DNA of 64,000 nucleotides from Candidatus Saccharimonadota bacterium (GTDB lineage Bacteria > Patescibacteriota > Saccharimonadia > Saccharimonadales > Saccharimonadaceae). Shown piece after piece: positions 44,722-52,866 of the stretch (the first letter of the stretch is position 1; each line of letters begins with the position of its first letter). Made by a program: the position numbers and the translations under genes. The notes beneath the pieces were generated by a model. The model was not told the origin of the DNA. It made no database searches and saw only the letters and a program-made list of their open reading frames with translations. The DNA is taken from contig JAFWSN010000002.1 in NCBI GenBank assembly GCA_017519305.1, positions 124,001-188,000 on the forward strand, in the 5' to 3' direction.

Positions 44722-45156
44722 ATGAAAAAGTTAGCGAGAATTATTTTACCAATAATATTAGCAGCAGTTGTAGTAACCGTTGGCCTTACCTCCAGCGTTT
44801 CCGCTATGACTCTTAAAGAAGGCGCTGAAGCCGCAAGATGCGAAGGTTGTCCATCCAATTTGTTTGGTGACACTGGTATCTTCCGCCAAATCACCAGTAC
44901 TATCCTTTATATTGTTGGTATCATTGCTGTTTTCATGTTGATCTGGGGTGGTATTCGTTACGTTGTCTCTGGCGGTGACGCCAAAAAAGTTACCGATGCT
45001 AAGAATACCGTGCTTTATGCTATCATCGGTCTCATCGTTGCTTTCCTCGCTTTCGCTATCGTTAACTTCGTCATCAACGCACTTCCTTCAGACAAAAGCG
45101 ACGACCAGCCAGAAAAGACTGCTACCGCTTATGTCGAAACATCTATCCGCGACTAA
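44722..45156 (+). CDS. T4SS pilin-like protein (TrbC/VirB2-type)
   Basis: The 144-residue protein has a signal-peptide-like N terminus (residues 1-28, ending SVSA). Two close hydrophobic helices follow, separated by GGIRYVVSGGDAKKVTDAKNT, the hallmark of the small pilin family found with T4SS genes in Patescibacteria. A hydrophilic C-terminal tail follows. A Cys pair (CEGC) lies before the first helix. It is probably a structural subunit of a surface pilus or channel. It has a leaderless-type promoter, and its stop overlaps the convergent comFC end by 14 bp. Confidence 0.85.
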   Translation: MKKLARIILPIILAAVVVTVGLTSSVSAMTLKEGAEAARCEGCPSNLFGDTGIFRQITSTILYIVGIIAVFMLIWGGIRYVVSGGDAKKVTDAKNTVLYAIIGLIVAFLAFAIVNFVINALPSDKSDDQPEKTATAYVETSIRD

Positions 45157-45820
45157 CCGCTAACACACCTAAAACGATTTTCAAAGCTCCAGCTCGCTGG
45201 AGCTTTTTGATAGCAGCTTTCATACTGGCCCCAGTCGTCCAAACATCATCAATCAAAAGATAGGTAAAATTTTTATTAATCGGACCTTTTAGATCGTAGG
45301 CCTCCGCTGCCTGCAAAATACGTACTTCGCGGTCCGCGCCAACCTGCACTGTATTTTTGGCGCGCTTAATCAAACGCTGTACTTTCCAACCGCGCCTCTT
45401 TGCTAAAACTTTTGCAATCTTGTACATATGATCAAAACCGCGCTCTCGCACGTGCTTCCTAATCGTAGGGAGGGGAACGACAACCACTTCGCCGTCGATT
45501 GTCGGCAAAACCATATCGAGAAGTTCGGCTAGTTCATCGCTCATTGCGCGTATTGAATGGTACTTAAATTGCTCAACCATCTCAAAAACTACCCCGTCGC
45601 GCCACTCCACCATAAAGCATGGTGGCAAGTAACAATTCTTACAAAGTCCGCCCGGCGCGGCACGTTTGCAGACCGGGCAATAATTAATATGGTCAAACAA
45701 AATGTCATTTTTACAACATTTGCACAAAGTTTCTCCCAAAGCCCCGCAACTAGTACAGATATGGGGACAAAGTAGGTCCAACGGATTTTTAATTGTTGTG
45801 TTTTTTACAATAAAACCCAT
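45143..45820 (-). CDS. comFC: ComFC-like phosphoribosyltransferase-fold protein
   Basis: The 225-residue protein has an N-terminal zinc-finger region with cysteine pairs (CPHICTSCG, CKCC, CPVC, CKNC). A phosphoribosyltransferase domain follows, with VVVVPLPT and the PRPP-binding YLLIDDVWTTGASM. ComFC proteins are needed for natural transformation, probably in the cytoplasm during DNA uptake. It lies convergent to the pilin gene, whose terminator is inside this coding region. Confidence 0.92.
   Translation of the reverse strand: MGFIVKNTTIKNPLDLLCPHICTSCGALGETLCKCCKNDILFDHINYCPVCKRAAPGGLCKNCYLPPCFMVEWRDGVVFEMVEQFKYHSIRAMSDELAELLDMVLPTIDGEVVVVPLPTIRKHVRERGFDHMYKIAKVLAKRRGWKVQRLIKRAKNTVQVGADREVRILQAAEAYDLKGPINKNFTYLLIDDVWTTGASMKAAIKKLQRAGALKIVLGVLAVSRG
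45182..45212 (+). terminator. intrinsic terminator of the pilin gene, inside convergent comFC
   Basis: AAAGCTCCAGC / GCTGGAGCTTTTT with a TC loop lies 26 bp after the pilin stop and within the last codons of comFC. The T run is on the plus-strand side only, so it would act on pilin transcripts. Confidence 0.75.
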
Positions 45821-45885
45821 AATTCTCTTGATTTTACTATGAAGGTACTTTATAATAAAGCATAATTAATAAGTGTGGAGGAAAC

Positions 45886-46392
45886 ATGGCTCGTATGAGT
45901 AACGATGACTTGCTGATGGAAGACGACCTCGCCGCCGCTTTTTTGGGTGAAGACGAAGTAGCTCCAGCTCCAAAAGCCGAAGAAGCTCCTATTGACGAAG
46001 AGGAAGTTTCTGTCGCCGAAGAGGAGCCAGCAGAAGAAGAGTGGGAAAGTGCCGATGATTTTCCTGGACAACTCGCAGTAGATGTCTACGAAACGGCAGA
46101 CAAATTAGTAGTAAAAGCCCGCACGGCTGGAATCTCGAAATCCGATCTCGAGGTCAGCATCTCTGACAACATCTTGACGATTTCCGGTGTCCTCTCTGGC
46201 GGTGAAGATGAAGCCACTACTCGCTGGCACATCCAAGAGTGCTATTGGGGTGAGTTCTCTCGTACCATCGCTCTTCCAGTACCAGTTCGCGAAGACGAAG
46301 ATAGTGTCAAGGCCGAGCTCAAAGACGGTGTTCTCACTATCACCTTCGAAAAGGAAAAGACCCAAAAGCAAAAAATCATCCAGGTTCAATAA
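45886..46392 (+). CDS. Hsp20/alpha-crystallin-family small heat-shock protein
   Basis: The 168-residue protein has an acidic N-terminal region (residues 1-~60, rich in Glu). An alpha-crystallin domain follows (DVYETADKLVVKARTAGISK, then ELKDGVLTITFEK), ending QKIIQVQ. Small heat-shock proteins hold unfolded proteins. The acidic extension is unusual. It has TATAAT at 45851-45856 and GGAGG at 45877-45881. Terminators follow on both sides of the gap to the next gene. Confidence 0.9.
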   Translation: MARMSNDDLLMEDDLAAAFLGEDEVAPAPKAEEAPIDEEEVSVAEEEPAEEEWESADDFPGQLAVDVYETADKLVVKARTAGISKSDLEVSISDNILTISGVLSGGEDEATTRWHIQECYWGEFSRTIALPVPVREDEDSVKAELKDGVLTITFEKEKTQKQKIIQVQ

Positions 46393-46402
46393 TCCAGCTT
46401 TC

Positions 46403-46430
46403 AAAAACTCTCCTTCGGGAGAGTTTTTTG
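46403..46430 (+). terminator. intrinsic terminator after hsp20
   Basis: AAAAACTCTCC-TTCG-GGAGAGTTTTTT, a strong hairpin with T run. Confidence 0.9.
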
Positions 46431-46451
46431 TACTGTATATAATATAGCAAC

Positions 46452-46479
46452 AAAAAACCTCCCCGAAGGGAGGCTTTAA
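46452..46479 (-). terminator. intrinsic terminator of the 98-residue pilin-like gene
   Basis: Read on the minus strand it is AAAGCCTCCC-TTC-GGGGAGGTTTTTT, with a T run. It ends the minus-strand pilin gene cluster. Confidence 0.85.
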
Positions 46480-46488
46480 AGTCGTTGA

Positions 46489-46785
46489 TTAGATCCTATC
46501 GATAACGAAGTTGACAATTGCGTATGCCAAAGCACAGATTACGAGACCAATAATACCGTAAAGAATGGTGTCTTTAGCTTTTTTGACCTTGCCGGCATCA
46601 CCAGAGGAAGTCATGTAGAGGACGCCACCGATGATAACGACGACGACGGCGACGATACCAAGAGCACCAACCACGGCGTTGATGATATCAGTAACCTTAG
46701 CGTTTACATCGCCAATACCTTCACCATTGTTAGGGCCAACCTTATTGATTTCAATAGCAAAGCTTTTGATAATATCTGTAATCAT
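46489..46785 (-). CDS. T4SS pilin-like protein, 98 residues
   Basis: A short pilin-type protein with two hydrophobic helices separated by GGVLYMTSSGDAGKVKKAKDT; the second helix ends in AYAIVNFVIDRI. The same separator occurs in the two upstream genes. It has no obvious signal peptide but a hydrophobic N-terminal helix start. A minus-strand TATAAT with TG one base upstream lies about 25 nt before the ATG, so it has its own promoter. Confidence 0.82.
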   Translation of the reverse strand: MITDIIKSFAIEINKVGPNNGEGIGDVNAKVTDIINAVVGALGIVAVVVVIIGGVLYMTSSGDAGKVKKAKDTILYGIIGLVICALAYAIVNFVIDRI

Positions 46786-46848
46786 AATTATATTCCCTTA
46801 TTTTTCTAAATTATAGCACGTTGATTTTTGATATGCAATATATTTATG

Positions 46849-47238
46849 TTATTTATTGATAGCGTCAATCGCGAAGTTTACGATCACAAACGCTAGTGCA
46901 CAAATTACCAAACCAATCACAGCATACAGGATAGTATCTTTGGCCTTTTTAACCTTGCCAGAATCACCAGAAGAGGTCATGTAACCAACGCCACCGATAA
47001 TGATAAATACAACAGCCACGATACCGAGCATGCCCACGATTACTCTGATAATTTCAAGAACAGTACCCGTCAAATCTTTTTGGTCAGTGTCTGTACAGCC
47101 CATGGCTTTTCTGGCTTCTTCGCCCATGCCTGGGCTACAAAATGGATCGTCGGCGTAGGTTGCTGGTACTAGCACTAGGCTACCGGCAAACACTATTGCC
47201 ACTAAGGCTGCAATAAGTTTGGTGATTTTATTTTTCAT
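46849..47238 (-). CDS. T4SS pilin-like protein, 129 residues
   Basis: A signal-peptide-like N terminus (residues 1-29, ending ATYA) is followed by a hydrophilic stretch with two cysteines, then two helices separated by GGVGYMTSSGDSGKVKKAKDT. It shares this block with the neighbours, so it arose by duplication. It overlaps the upstream tandem-pilin gene by 11 bp, so co-translation is likely. Confidence 0.84.
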   Translation of the reverse strand: MKNKITKLIAALVAIVFAGSLVLVPATYADDPFCSPGMGEEARKAMGCTDTDQKDLTGTVLEIIRVIVGMLGIVAVVFIIIGGVGYMTSSGDSGKVKKAKDTILYAVIGLVICALAFVIVNFAIDAINK

Positions 47239-48055
47239 TAGCCTCCTTTGCTAACATTATTTGAGTTGTCGTGTTGTTATAACTTGTTTTCTGTGAATCG
47301 CGAATCGTGTTTGCTACAAATGCCAAGATAACTTGAGCTAGGCCAACGATAGCGAGACCAATCAAAGCATACATAATACTATCTTTAGCTTTCTTAACTT
47401 TGCCAGAATCGCCAGATGAAGTCATATATAACACGCCGCCATAGACCAAGAAGATTACACAGATCACGCCAGCAATACCAACGGCCCAGGAAATCAAGTC
47501 GGTCGTAATAAGACCAGGGTCGGTAGCGTTGACTAATTTAAAATCGATATTGCCATTCAAACCATTAATGGTTGGAGTTATCATACCACTGTTGGCGTTG
47601 TTTAAGAGTACACCCTTGATGGTTGTGAAGATGACTTTCGCAAGCATTGCAATTGCAAGACCAATGATAGCGTTGGTGATGGTTTTCTTGCCGGCAGCAA
47701 CCTTACCGGATTCGCCACCAGAGAACATATATAAGTAGCCGCCGTAGATTATGAAGCCAATTGCGCCGAGCGCTGCTACTACGGCCAAATCAACAGCAAC
47801 GTTTGAAGCTGCAGTCCAAATAAAAGCGGACAACTTTATACAGCCGTTGGAGCCATCATCGGTCACACACCTAAGATCGCCTTCGTCACCACTAGTCAAG
47901 CCATGGTACCAAGGATACATGCCGAGGAAAGAGCCATCGCCGCTGTTATTATTGTTTTCACCGGTTGCATAGACGCTACTAGTAGCTCCGCAAATTGGCA
48001 AAATCAAAGCTGATAATACCCCCAGAATGATTGCTAATTTTTTGAATTTTTTCAT
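47228..48055 (-). CDS. tandem T4SS pilin-like protein with two pilin modules
   Basis: The 275-residue protein has a signal peptide (residues 1-~31) and then two pilin modules in one chain. The first has GGYLYMFSGGESGKVAAGKKT between its helices; the second has GGVLYMTSSGDSGKVKKAKDS. Each module has two membrane helices. Joining two subunits could cap, nucleate or strengthen a pilus (inference). It is the first gene of the minus-strand pilin operon; a -10-like TG-A-TATGAT lies at 48093-48085. Confidence 0.82.
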   Translation of the reverse strand: MKKFKKLAIILGVLSALILPICGATSSVYATGENNNNSGDGSFLGMYPWYHGLTSGDEGDLRCVTDDGSNGCIKLSAFIWTAASNVAVDLAVVAALGAIGFIIYGGYLYMFSGGESGKVAAGKKTITNAIIGLAIAMLAKVIFTTIKGVLLNNANSGMITPTINGLNGNIDFKLVNATDPGLITTDLISWAVGIAGVICVIFLVYGGVLYMTSSGDSGKVKKAKDSIMYALIGLAIVGLAQVILAFVANTIRDSQKTSYNNTTTQIMLAKEANEK

Positions 48056-48146
48056 CGTTAAATATATTTGCTTAATTTAACTTTATCATATCATAAACGG
48101 CTGAAAAGTCTACACTAAAAAACTCCACAATATCCCTATAATATAC

Positions 48147-48175
48147 TTGACAAAAACGCTTATGCGTGCTATAAT
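48147..48175 (+). promoter_or_regulatory. strong sigma-70-type promoter of the T4SS operon
   Basis: TTGACA (48147-48152) and TATAAT (48170-48175) are 17 bp apart, with TG one base before the -10. This is the closest match to consensus in the window. Confidence 0.85.
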
Positions 48176-48204
48176 TAATCAAGCGCCTAGAGTGGGAGGC
48201 CAAA

Positions 48205-48306
48205 ATGACAGATTATTATGAGTGTGAAGAATACTATCAAAAAGCGTTTTTATTGCCTATTCTTAGGTATTTTTCTTATGCTCATGGGCGCTCTCGCCCC
48301 TGTTAA
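48205..48306 (+). CDS. possible small leader ORF overlapping the VirB6-like gene start
   Basis: An ATG at 48205 follows GGGAGG (48194-48199) by 5 nt and opens a 33-codon frame ending at TAA 48304-48306. The larger VirB6-like gene starts at 48218 in a different frame and is 18 nt from that Shine-Dalgarno. The small peptide (MTDYYECEEYYQKA...) has no known match. It might couple or regulate translation of the large gene, or the ribosome could use the downstream start by sliding. Real coding is uncertain. Confidence 0.35.
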   Translation: MTDYYECEEYYQKAFLLPILRYFSYAHGRSRPC

Positions 48307-51300
48307 TAGCTTCTTAGCTTACGCTGAACCCGATGATCCATCACGTACTACAAGTGAGATTGAATTAACCGAGGAAGAGCCACCAGCTATTCCGGTTATT
48401 TCCCCAATTGATGATCCAGAAAACCCAGAGAATCCTGAAACTCCGGAAAATCCAGAAACTCCAGTCGAACCGGAGCAGCCAGAGGAACCTAAACCAGTCG
48501 AAGGCCAAAGCTGTAGTAGTCAGCTCAGCCCTGTGGGTTGGTTGGTTTGTCCGATTATTAAGGTTATTTCGAATGCTGTAGACTCGCTCTACGATGTAAT
48601 TGAAGATTTGTTGACCGTTCAACCGCTTTCGTTTGATAGCACCTCGCCAATCTATTCCGTCTGGAAATACTGTCTTGGCCTGACCAACATTGTCTTTATT
48701 ATTTTCTTCTTGGTAATTATTTTCTCCCAGGTAACCGGGCTTGGTATCTCCAACTACGGAATTAAGAAAGCTTTGCCAAAGCTGATTATTGCTGCGGTCC
48801 TGGTGAACTTGAGCTTCCACATCTGTGCTATTGCCGTCGATGTTTCCAACATCATTGGTGCCGGCCTCCGTGGTATTTTTGATAATATTCCGATGCAATT
48901 TGGCGCAATCACTAGCGAAGGCAGCGGTATATCGTTCGGCGATGTCGCTGGTAGTATCCTTGGTGGTGTTGGCCTTACCGGTCTTGTTGCCGCAGTTACG
49001 TTCCAGGCTGGTGCGCTCTGGCTTTTGATCCCGACTATTCTTGGTGGTATCGCTGCTATTATTTCGGGTTTGATCACCATTGCTATTCGTCAAGCGGTAG
49101 TTATCTTGCTCGTGATGATTTCTCCATTGGCGCTAGTTTGTTACATGCTACCAAATACGGAAGGTCTATTCCGCAAGTGGAAGACGCTGCTTACTAAGAT
49201 GCTTGTCTTCTACCCAATGTTTAGTCTCCTCTTTGGCGCTTCTAGCGTAGCCGGTTGGGCAATCATCGCTAGCGCAGTACGCAACGATAATATGTTTATG
49301 GTGATTCTTGGTCTTGCTGTCCAAATTTTCCCACTCTTTGGTTCTTGGTCACTCATGAAAATGTCTGGCACATTCCTCAACTCGATTTACAACAAGATCC
49401 ATGGTCTTTCCGACAAACCAATTGCTGCCAGCCGCAAATGGGCCGAATCTCGCCGCGACTACACCAAGGCCAAGACTATTGCGTCACTCAATAGCCCATA
49501 CGCAAGGCTGCAACAATATATGCTCAACCGTAAAACTTTCCGTGAACAGGATCTTGAGAATGCCAATAAGATCGCCAAGAATCGCGCATCTATTTACACG
49601 CAACATAGAATTGGTAACTACAGAGATGTTACTGAAGGTAAGCTAGTTGCAAACAGTGCAACTCGCCGCGCTAAACTTGCTAAGAATCTTGAGCTAGAAG
49701 AGAAGAATGCTGTGGCCCATGTTGAGCACACCATGAACGAGTATAAGAAGTACTACGCCGATGGTGCTCGCATCTCGAAGCTTGAAGCGAAAACGGGCGA
49801 CGTCAAAAAAGGTATTCCTAGCACAATCACTAATGCCGAAAGCAAAGAGCTCAACAGGCTTAGGGGTACTATGGATTATAGGCTTGCCGATCAGTCGGCT
49901 AAAGCCTTCCTCGACTTTAGCCGTGCAGCGATGGTTAAAGAAGTTGATGACGAAAACGATATTAACTTCATGGTGTCGCAATTCCTTGAGGCTAACGGCC
50001 AAGATGCTAACGGCAATCCTATCGCGCCAGAGCTATATAAGCGCTATATTGAAACTGTTGGTGGTGACCTTGGCAAACATCGTGTTCTCGCAAAAGTCAT
50101 TACTCAGGCTTCCAAGGTTGAATCTAAACAACGTGCGGAATATAACGTATTACTTGCTAAGTATGGCCATAACGGTTTCAACAAACGCGAGTTCCGTGAT
50201 TGGGTAACTGGTTATCGAACTAACGATGATGGTTTCGCTGTGGACGAAAATGGCAAGGAGCTGAAATGGACGGAAGCAGACGCCAAGGCTGGCCTCATTC
50301 CGCTGCCTCAAGGTAAAGAATTCTGGACCGAAAGGGATTTTAAAGATGGCAAAATCGGAAAAGAAAAGATTGGCCAGAGGATTGTCGCGGAAGACTATAT
50401 CGGACGCAATATTGAAATTGCACCTGGCGACGTTCTTCGAAAAGCTCCGCACAGGATCCCTCTATACGATAAACAGGACGAAAATGGTCTTTACTTCGAC
50501 TTCAAGGATCAGAACGGTAAACAACTTGCTCGTATTTATCGTGATGGTAGCGACAAAGATGACGCCGCATTCATTAAAGAAGTAATGTCTAATTACGATA
50601 TTCCAATTGGCGATCCAATCAACGATATTTATGGCATTCTGTCTGGCATCCATCCGAACAGTATTGAGAGAACCGTTGATAAAGACGGTAACCCAACCAG
50701 AAACTATATTGGTCTAGATCGCTACAGTACCACTATTGGCCGCGCCCTCTTGTCAAGCAACTACAAGGGTAACGCTCCTTGGGCGGGCTCCATGTTCGCA
50801 TCTATGGTTGGCAACCGCCAAATCCATACTCCAGCCCAACAAGCTATCGCAGTGCTTGATAGTATCGTGAAGACTATGAAGCCAGGTACGTTCAATACGC
50901 AGAACCCTGCATCCGCAAAATATATTAAGAATATGTTGTTCAACCCAGAAAACTGGTCAGAAATTTTCGATGAAAAATCTCTCAGGGGAGTGGTTAATAT
51001 TAACAATAAGCCACTTGCCGGTGAAATCTGGGAGCTGGATAGTAATGGCAATGTTGTGATGGACGAGAAAGGCGAAATTAAGGTCAAGAAGTTCGATAGT
51101 AACAACCCGGCAGAGGCAGCAGAAGCAAAGCGCCTCCGAGAAGAGCCTACTTACGACGAACTTATGAACACTGTTAAACGTAAGTATATCTTCCCAGCCA
51201 TCAAGAAGATTCTACCTTCCTTTGATCGTTTGCGTACTAGCGGTACTGCTGACAACCAAAAGCCAGGCACGGCAGATGAGTTTATCGAGATCTTTAACCT

Positions 51301-51754
51301 TCTTAATGATAAGAACGAATGGGGCGCAGAGCGCGATAAGAAAAAGATTCCATTCGAACCACTATTTGTCAACCAAGACCTTGCTACCGAATCTCGTGAA
51401 TACCGTGAGAAGAAGGTCGACAAACAAGGCAACCATCCATTCCAGACTAAAAACAGCAAGTCTAATGGCAACAATAATGGTAAAGGCCCAAAATATTCTT
51501 CCCATGAAGGCTTTGCCGGAGCAGAGCAAGTTGGCGACGTAGACTATGCACAGGCTATCCAGAGAATCGTTTCGAGTACGGCTAGCGGCTCGTTCCTGGA
51601 AGAAGAGATGCGAGATTATCTAGGTTCTGACCCAAGATTCGATAGCGCTCTTTCCGCATTCGAAGAACACTGTTTGCAGAATCCAAATGAGCCGTATGAT
51701 GATATGGTAGACTTCATCAACGATACGATTATCGGAAAAATCCAGGGCTATTAA
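48218..51754 (+). CDS. T4SS membrane channel protein, VirB6/TrbL-like
   Basis: The 1178-residue protein has a signal peptide or first helix (residues ~10-36) and a Pro/Glu-rich extracytoplasmic stretch (~45-95). About six hydrophobic helices run to residue ~390 with VirB6/TrbL-type pattern (LVNLSFHICAIAVDVSNIIGAG, then AVVILLVMISPLALVCYMLP). A ~780-residue charged, mostly cytoplasmic C terminus follows. VirB6-like proteins form part of the inner-membrane channel. The C-terminal domain is far larger than in most homologues. It is first in the plus-strand T4SS operon. Confidence 0.83.
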   Translation: MSVKNTIKKRFYCLFLGIFLMLMGALAPVNSFLAYAEPDDPSRTTSEIELTEEEPPAIPVISPIDDPENPENPETPENPETPVEPEQPEEPKPVEGQSCSSQLSPVGWLVCPIIKVISNAVDSLYDVIEDLLTVQPLSFDSTSPIYSVWKYCLGLTNIVFIIFFLVIIFSQVTGLGISNYGIKKALPKLIIAAVLVNLSFHICAIAVDVSNIIGAGLRGIFDNIPMQFGAITSEGSGISFGDVAGSILGGVGLTGLVAAVTFQAGALWLLIPTILGGIAAIISGLITIAIRQAVVILLVMISPLALVCYMLPNTEGLFRKWKTLLTKMLVFYPMFSLLFGASSVAGWAIIASAVRNDNMFMVILGLAVQIFPLFGSWSLMKMSGTFLNSIYNKIHGLSDKPIAASRKWAESRRDYTKAKTIASLNSPYARLQQYMLNRKTFREQDLENANKIAKNRASIYTQHRIGNYRDVTEGKLVANSATRRAKLAKNLELEEKNAVAHVEHTMNEYKKYYADGARISKLEAKTGDVKKGIPSTITNAESKELNRLRGTMDYRLADQSAKAFLDFSRAAMVKEVDDENDINFMVSQFLEANGQDANGNPIAPELYKRYIETVGGDLGKHRVLAKVITQASKVESKQRAEYNVLLAKYGHNGFNKREFRDWVTGYRTNDDGFAVDENGKELKWTEADAKAGLIPLPQGKEFWTERDFKDGKIGKEKIGQRIVAEDYIGRNIEIAPGDVLRKAPHRIPLYDKQDENGLYFDFKDQNGKQLARIYRDGSDKDDAAFIKEVMSNYDIPIGDPINDIYGILSGIHPNSIERTVDKDGNPTRNYIGLDRYSTTIGRALLSSNYKGNAPWAGSMFASMVGNRQIHTPAQQAIAVLDSIVKTMKPGTFNTQNPASAKYIKNMLFNPENWSEIFDEKSLRGVVNINNKPLAGEIWELDSNGNVVMDEKGEIKVKKFDSNNPAEAAEAKRLREEPTYDELMNTVKRKYIFPAIKKILPSFDRLRTSGTADNQKPGTADEFIEIFNLLNDKNEWGAERDKKKIPFEPLFVNQDLATESREYREKKVDKQGNHPFQTKNSKSNGNNNGKGPKYSSHEGFAGAEQVGDVDYAQAIQRIVSSTASGSFLEEEMRDYLGSDPRFDSALSAFEEHCLQNPNEPYDDMVDFINDTIIGKIQGY

Positions 51755-51779
51755 CATAAACAGAGAATGAAAAATGCTA

Positions 51780-51812
51780 CAAAAAACCACCGTTAATATG
51801 GTGGTTTTTTGT
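51780..51812 (+). terminator. intrinsic terminator between the VirB6-like gene and the PrgI gene
   Basis: AAAAAACCACC / GGTGGTTTTTT around a GTTAATAT loop. A new promoter follows, so the downstream genes are also separately transcribed. Confidence 0.85.
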
Positions 51813-51823
51813 GGTGCTTATGT

Positions 51824-51829
51824 TATAAT
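51824..51829 (+). promoter_or_regulatory. PrgI-like gene promoter, leaderless type
   Basis: TG-T-TATAAT (51824-51829) ends 8 nt before the ATG at 51838, directly after the terminator. Confidence 0.65.
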
Positions 51830-51837
51830 AACAGTAT

Positions 51838-52863
51838 ATGGCGCAATACAAAGTTCCTCAAGACGTTGAGGCAGACGATAAACTTCTTGGGCCGTTTACG
51901 TTCAGACAGTTTATCTATCTTTTGATTGCAGCGGGCTTAATTGCGGTCGCTGTGGGTCTTTTTCAAATTCACCCACTTCTCGCGATCATTCCAGTCCCGC
52001 CAGTACTTTTGTTGCTTGCTTTGTCTTTGCCACTTAAAAAAGATCAACCAATGGAAACCTATCTTGCGGCGCTCGTTTCTTACTATCTTAAGCCGCGTAA
52101 GAAACTTTGGAATGCTGGTGAGCCAGAATCCACTATTTTGATCACTGCACCGAAAGTCAAAGAAGAAATTCGCACGCGTGATATTTCTGGCGAAGAAGCT
52201 ACCCACCGCCTATCATTCTTGGCTAATATCGTTGATACCGAAGGCCGTGCAATCAGCAACATTAACTCCAATGTGATGCGCGATGATTTGGCCGCTGAAG
52301 CAAATTCCGTGACCGATATCTTTGAAGACCGCGGCCAGTTTAATAATATTGATACGATTTTGCAAAAAGACGAAAGTTCTCGCCACGCCGAGGTAATGGA
52401 AAATATGCGCAAGGCAATTGCTGCCGCCGAAGCTCCACTCTCTGCTCCAGCCGCCACGGCTGCGCCAGCCGTACCGGTAGCTCCAGTTGCACCATCCGAG
52501 CCAACCACTACGGCACCGCTGCCGACCATTAGCCGCGATTTTAACACGGACCCAGAGCCGCGCATCTCGGTTGACGCTTTGTCTAATCCAGCTCGCGCCG
52601 CTGCCATGGCCGCCGCGTCCGAACAGCCAAATTTCAACTCGCCAGTCGTAGTTTTGCCAGGCTCACCAGTCCAAGAAAATAAAATTGCAGCTAGCGATTA
52701 TATTAAAGAATCTGAAAAAGCTAAAAATACCAGCGCAGATTTGAAAAGACAAGGTATAATTAATCTAGCAAACAATTCTGATGTTTCAGTCTCGACTCTC
52801 GCGAAAGAAGCTAAACGTATAAATAGAAAGGAAGACGACGAGGTCTTTATCTCGTTACATTAG
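51838..52863 (+). CDS. PrgI-family T4SS protein (VirB3-like)
   Basis: The 341-residue protein begins AQYKVPQDVEADDKLLGPFTFRQ, the PrgI family start, with two adjacent membrane helices (residues ~28-68) and the following YYLKPRKKLWN. The remaining ~240 residues are hydrophilic and Ala/Pro-rich. PrgI/VirB3 proteins partner with VirB4 in the inner-membrane complex. The long tail is atypical. Confidence 0.87.
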   Translation: MAQYKVPQDVEADDKLLGPFTFRQFIYLLIAAGLIAVAVGLFQIHPLLAIIPVPPVLLLLALSLPLKKDQPMETYLAALVSYYLKPRKKLWNAGEPESTILITAPKVKEEIRTRDISGEEATHRLSFLANIVDTEGRAISNINSNVMRDDLAAEANSVTDIFEDRGQFNNIDTILQKDESSRHAEVMENMRKAIAAAEAPLSAPAATAAPAVPVAPVAPSEPTTTAPLPTISRDFNTDPEPRISVDALSNPARAAAMAAASEQPNFNSPVVVLPGSPVQENKIAASDYIKESEKAKNTSADLKRQGIINLANNSDVSVSTLAKEAKRINRKEDDEVFISLH

Positions 52864-52866
52864 GTT

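Noticed and set aside
51210-51250. A peptide FDRLRTSG in the VirB6-like protein, resembling the short peptide often produced by dispersed palindromic repeats inserted in bacterial genes.
   Set aside because: The DNA here uses different codons from those repeats and I see no inverted repeat at the site, so it is probably coincidence or an old, fully diverged insertion.
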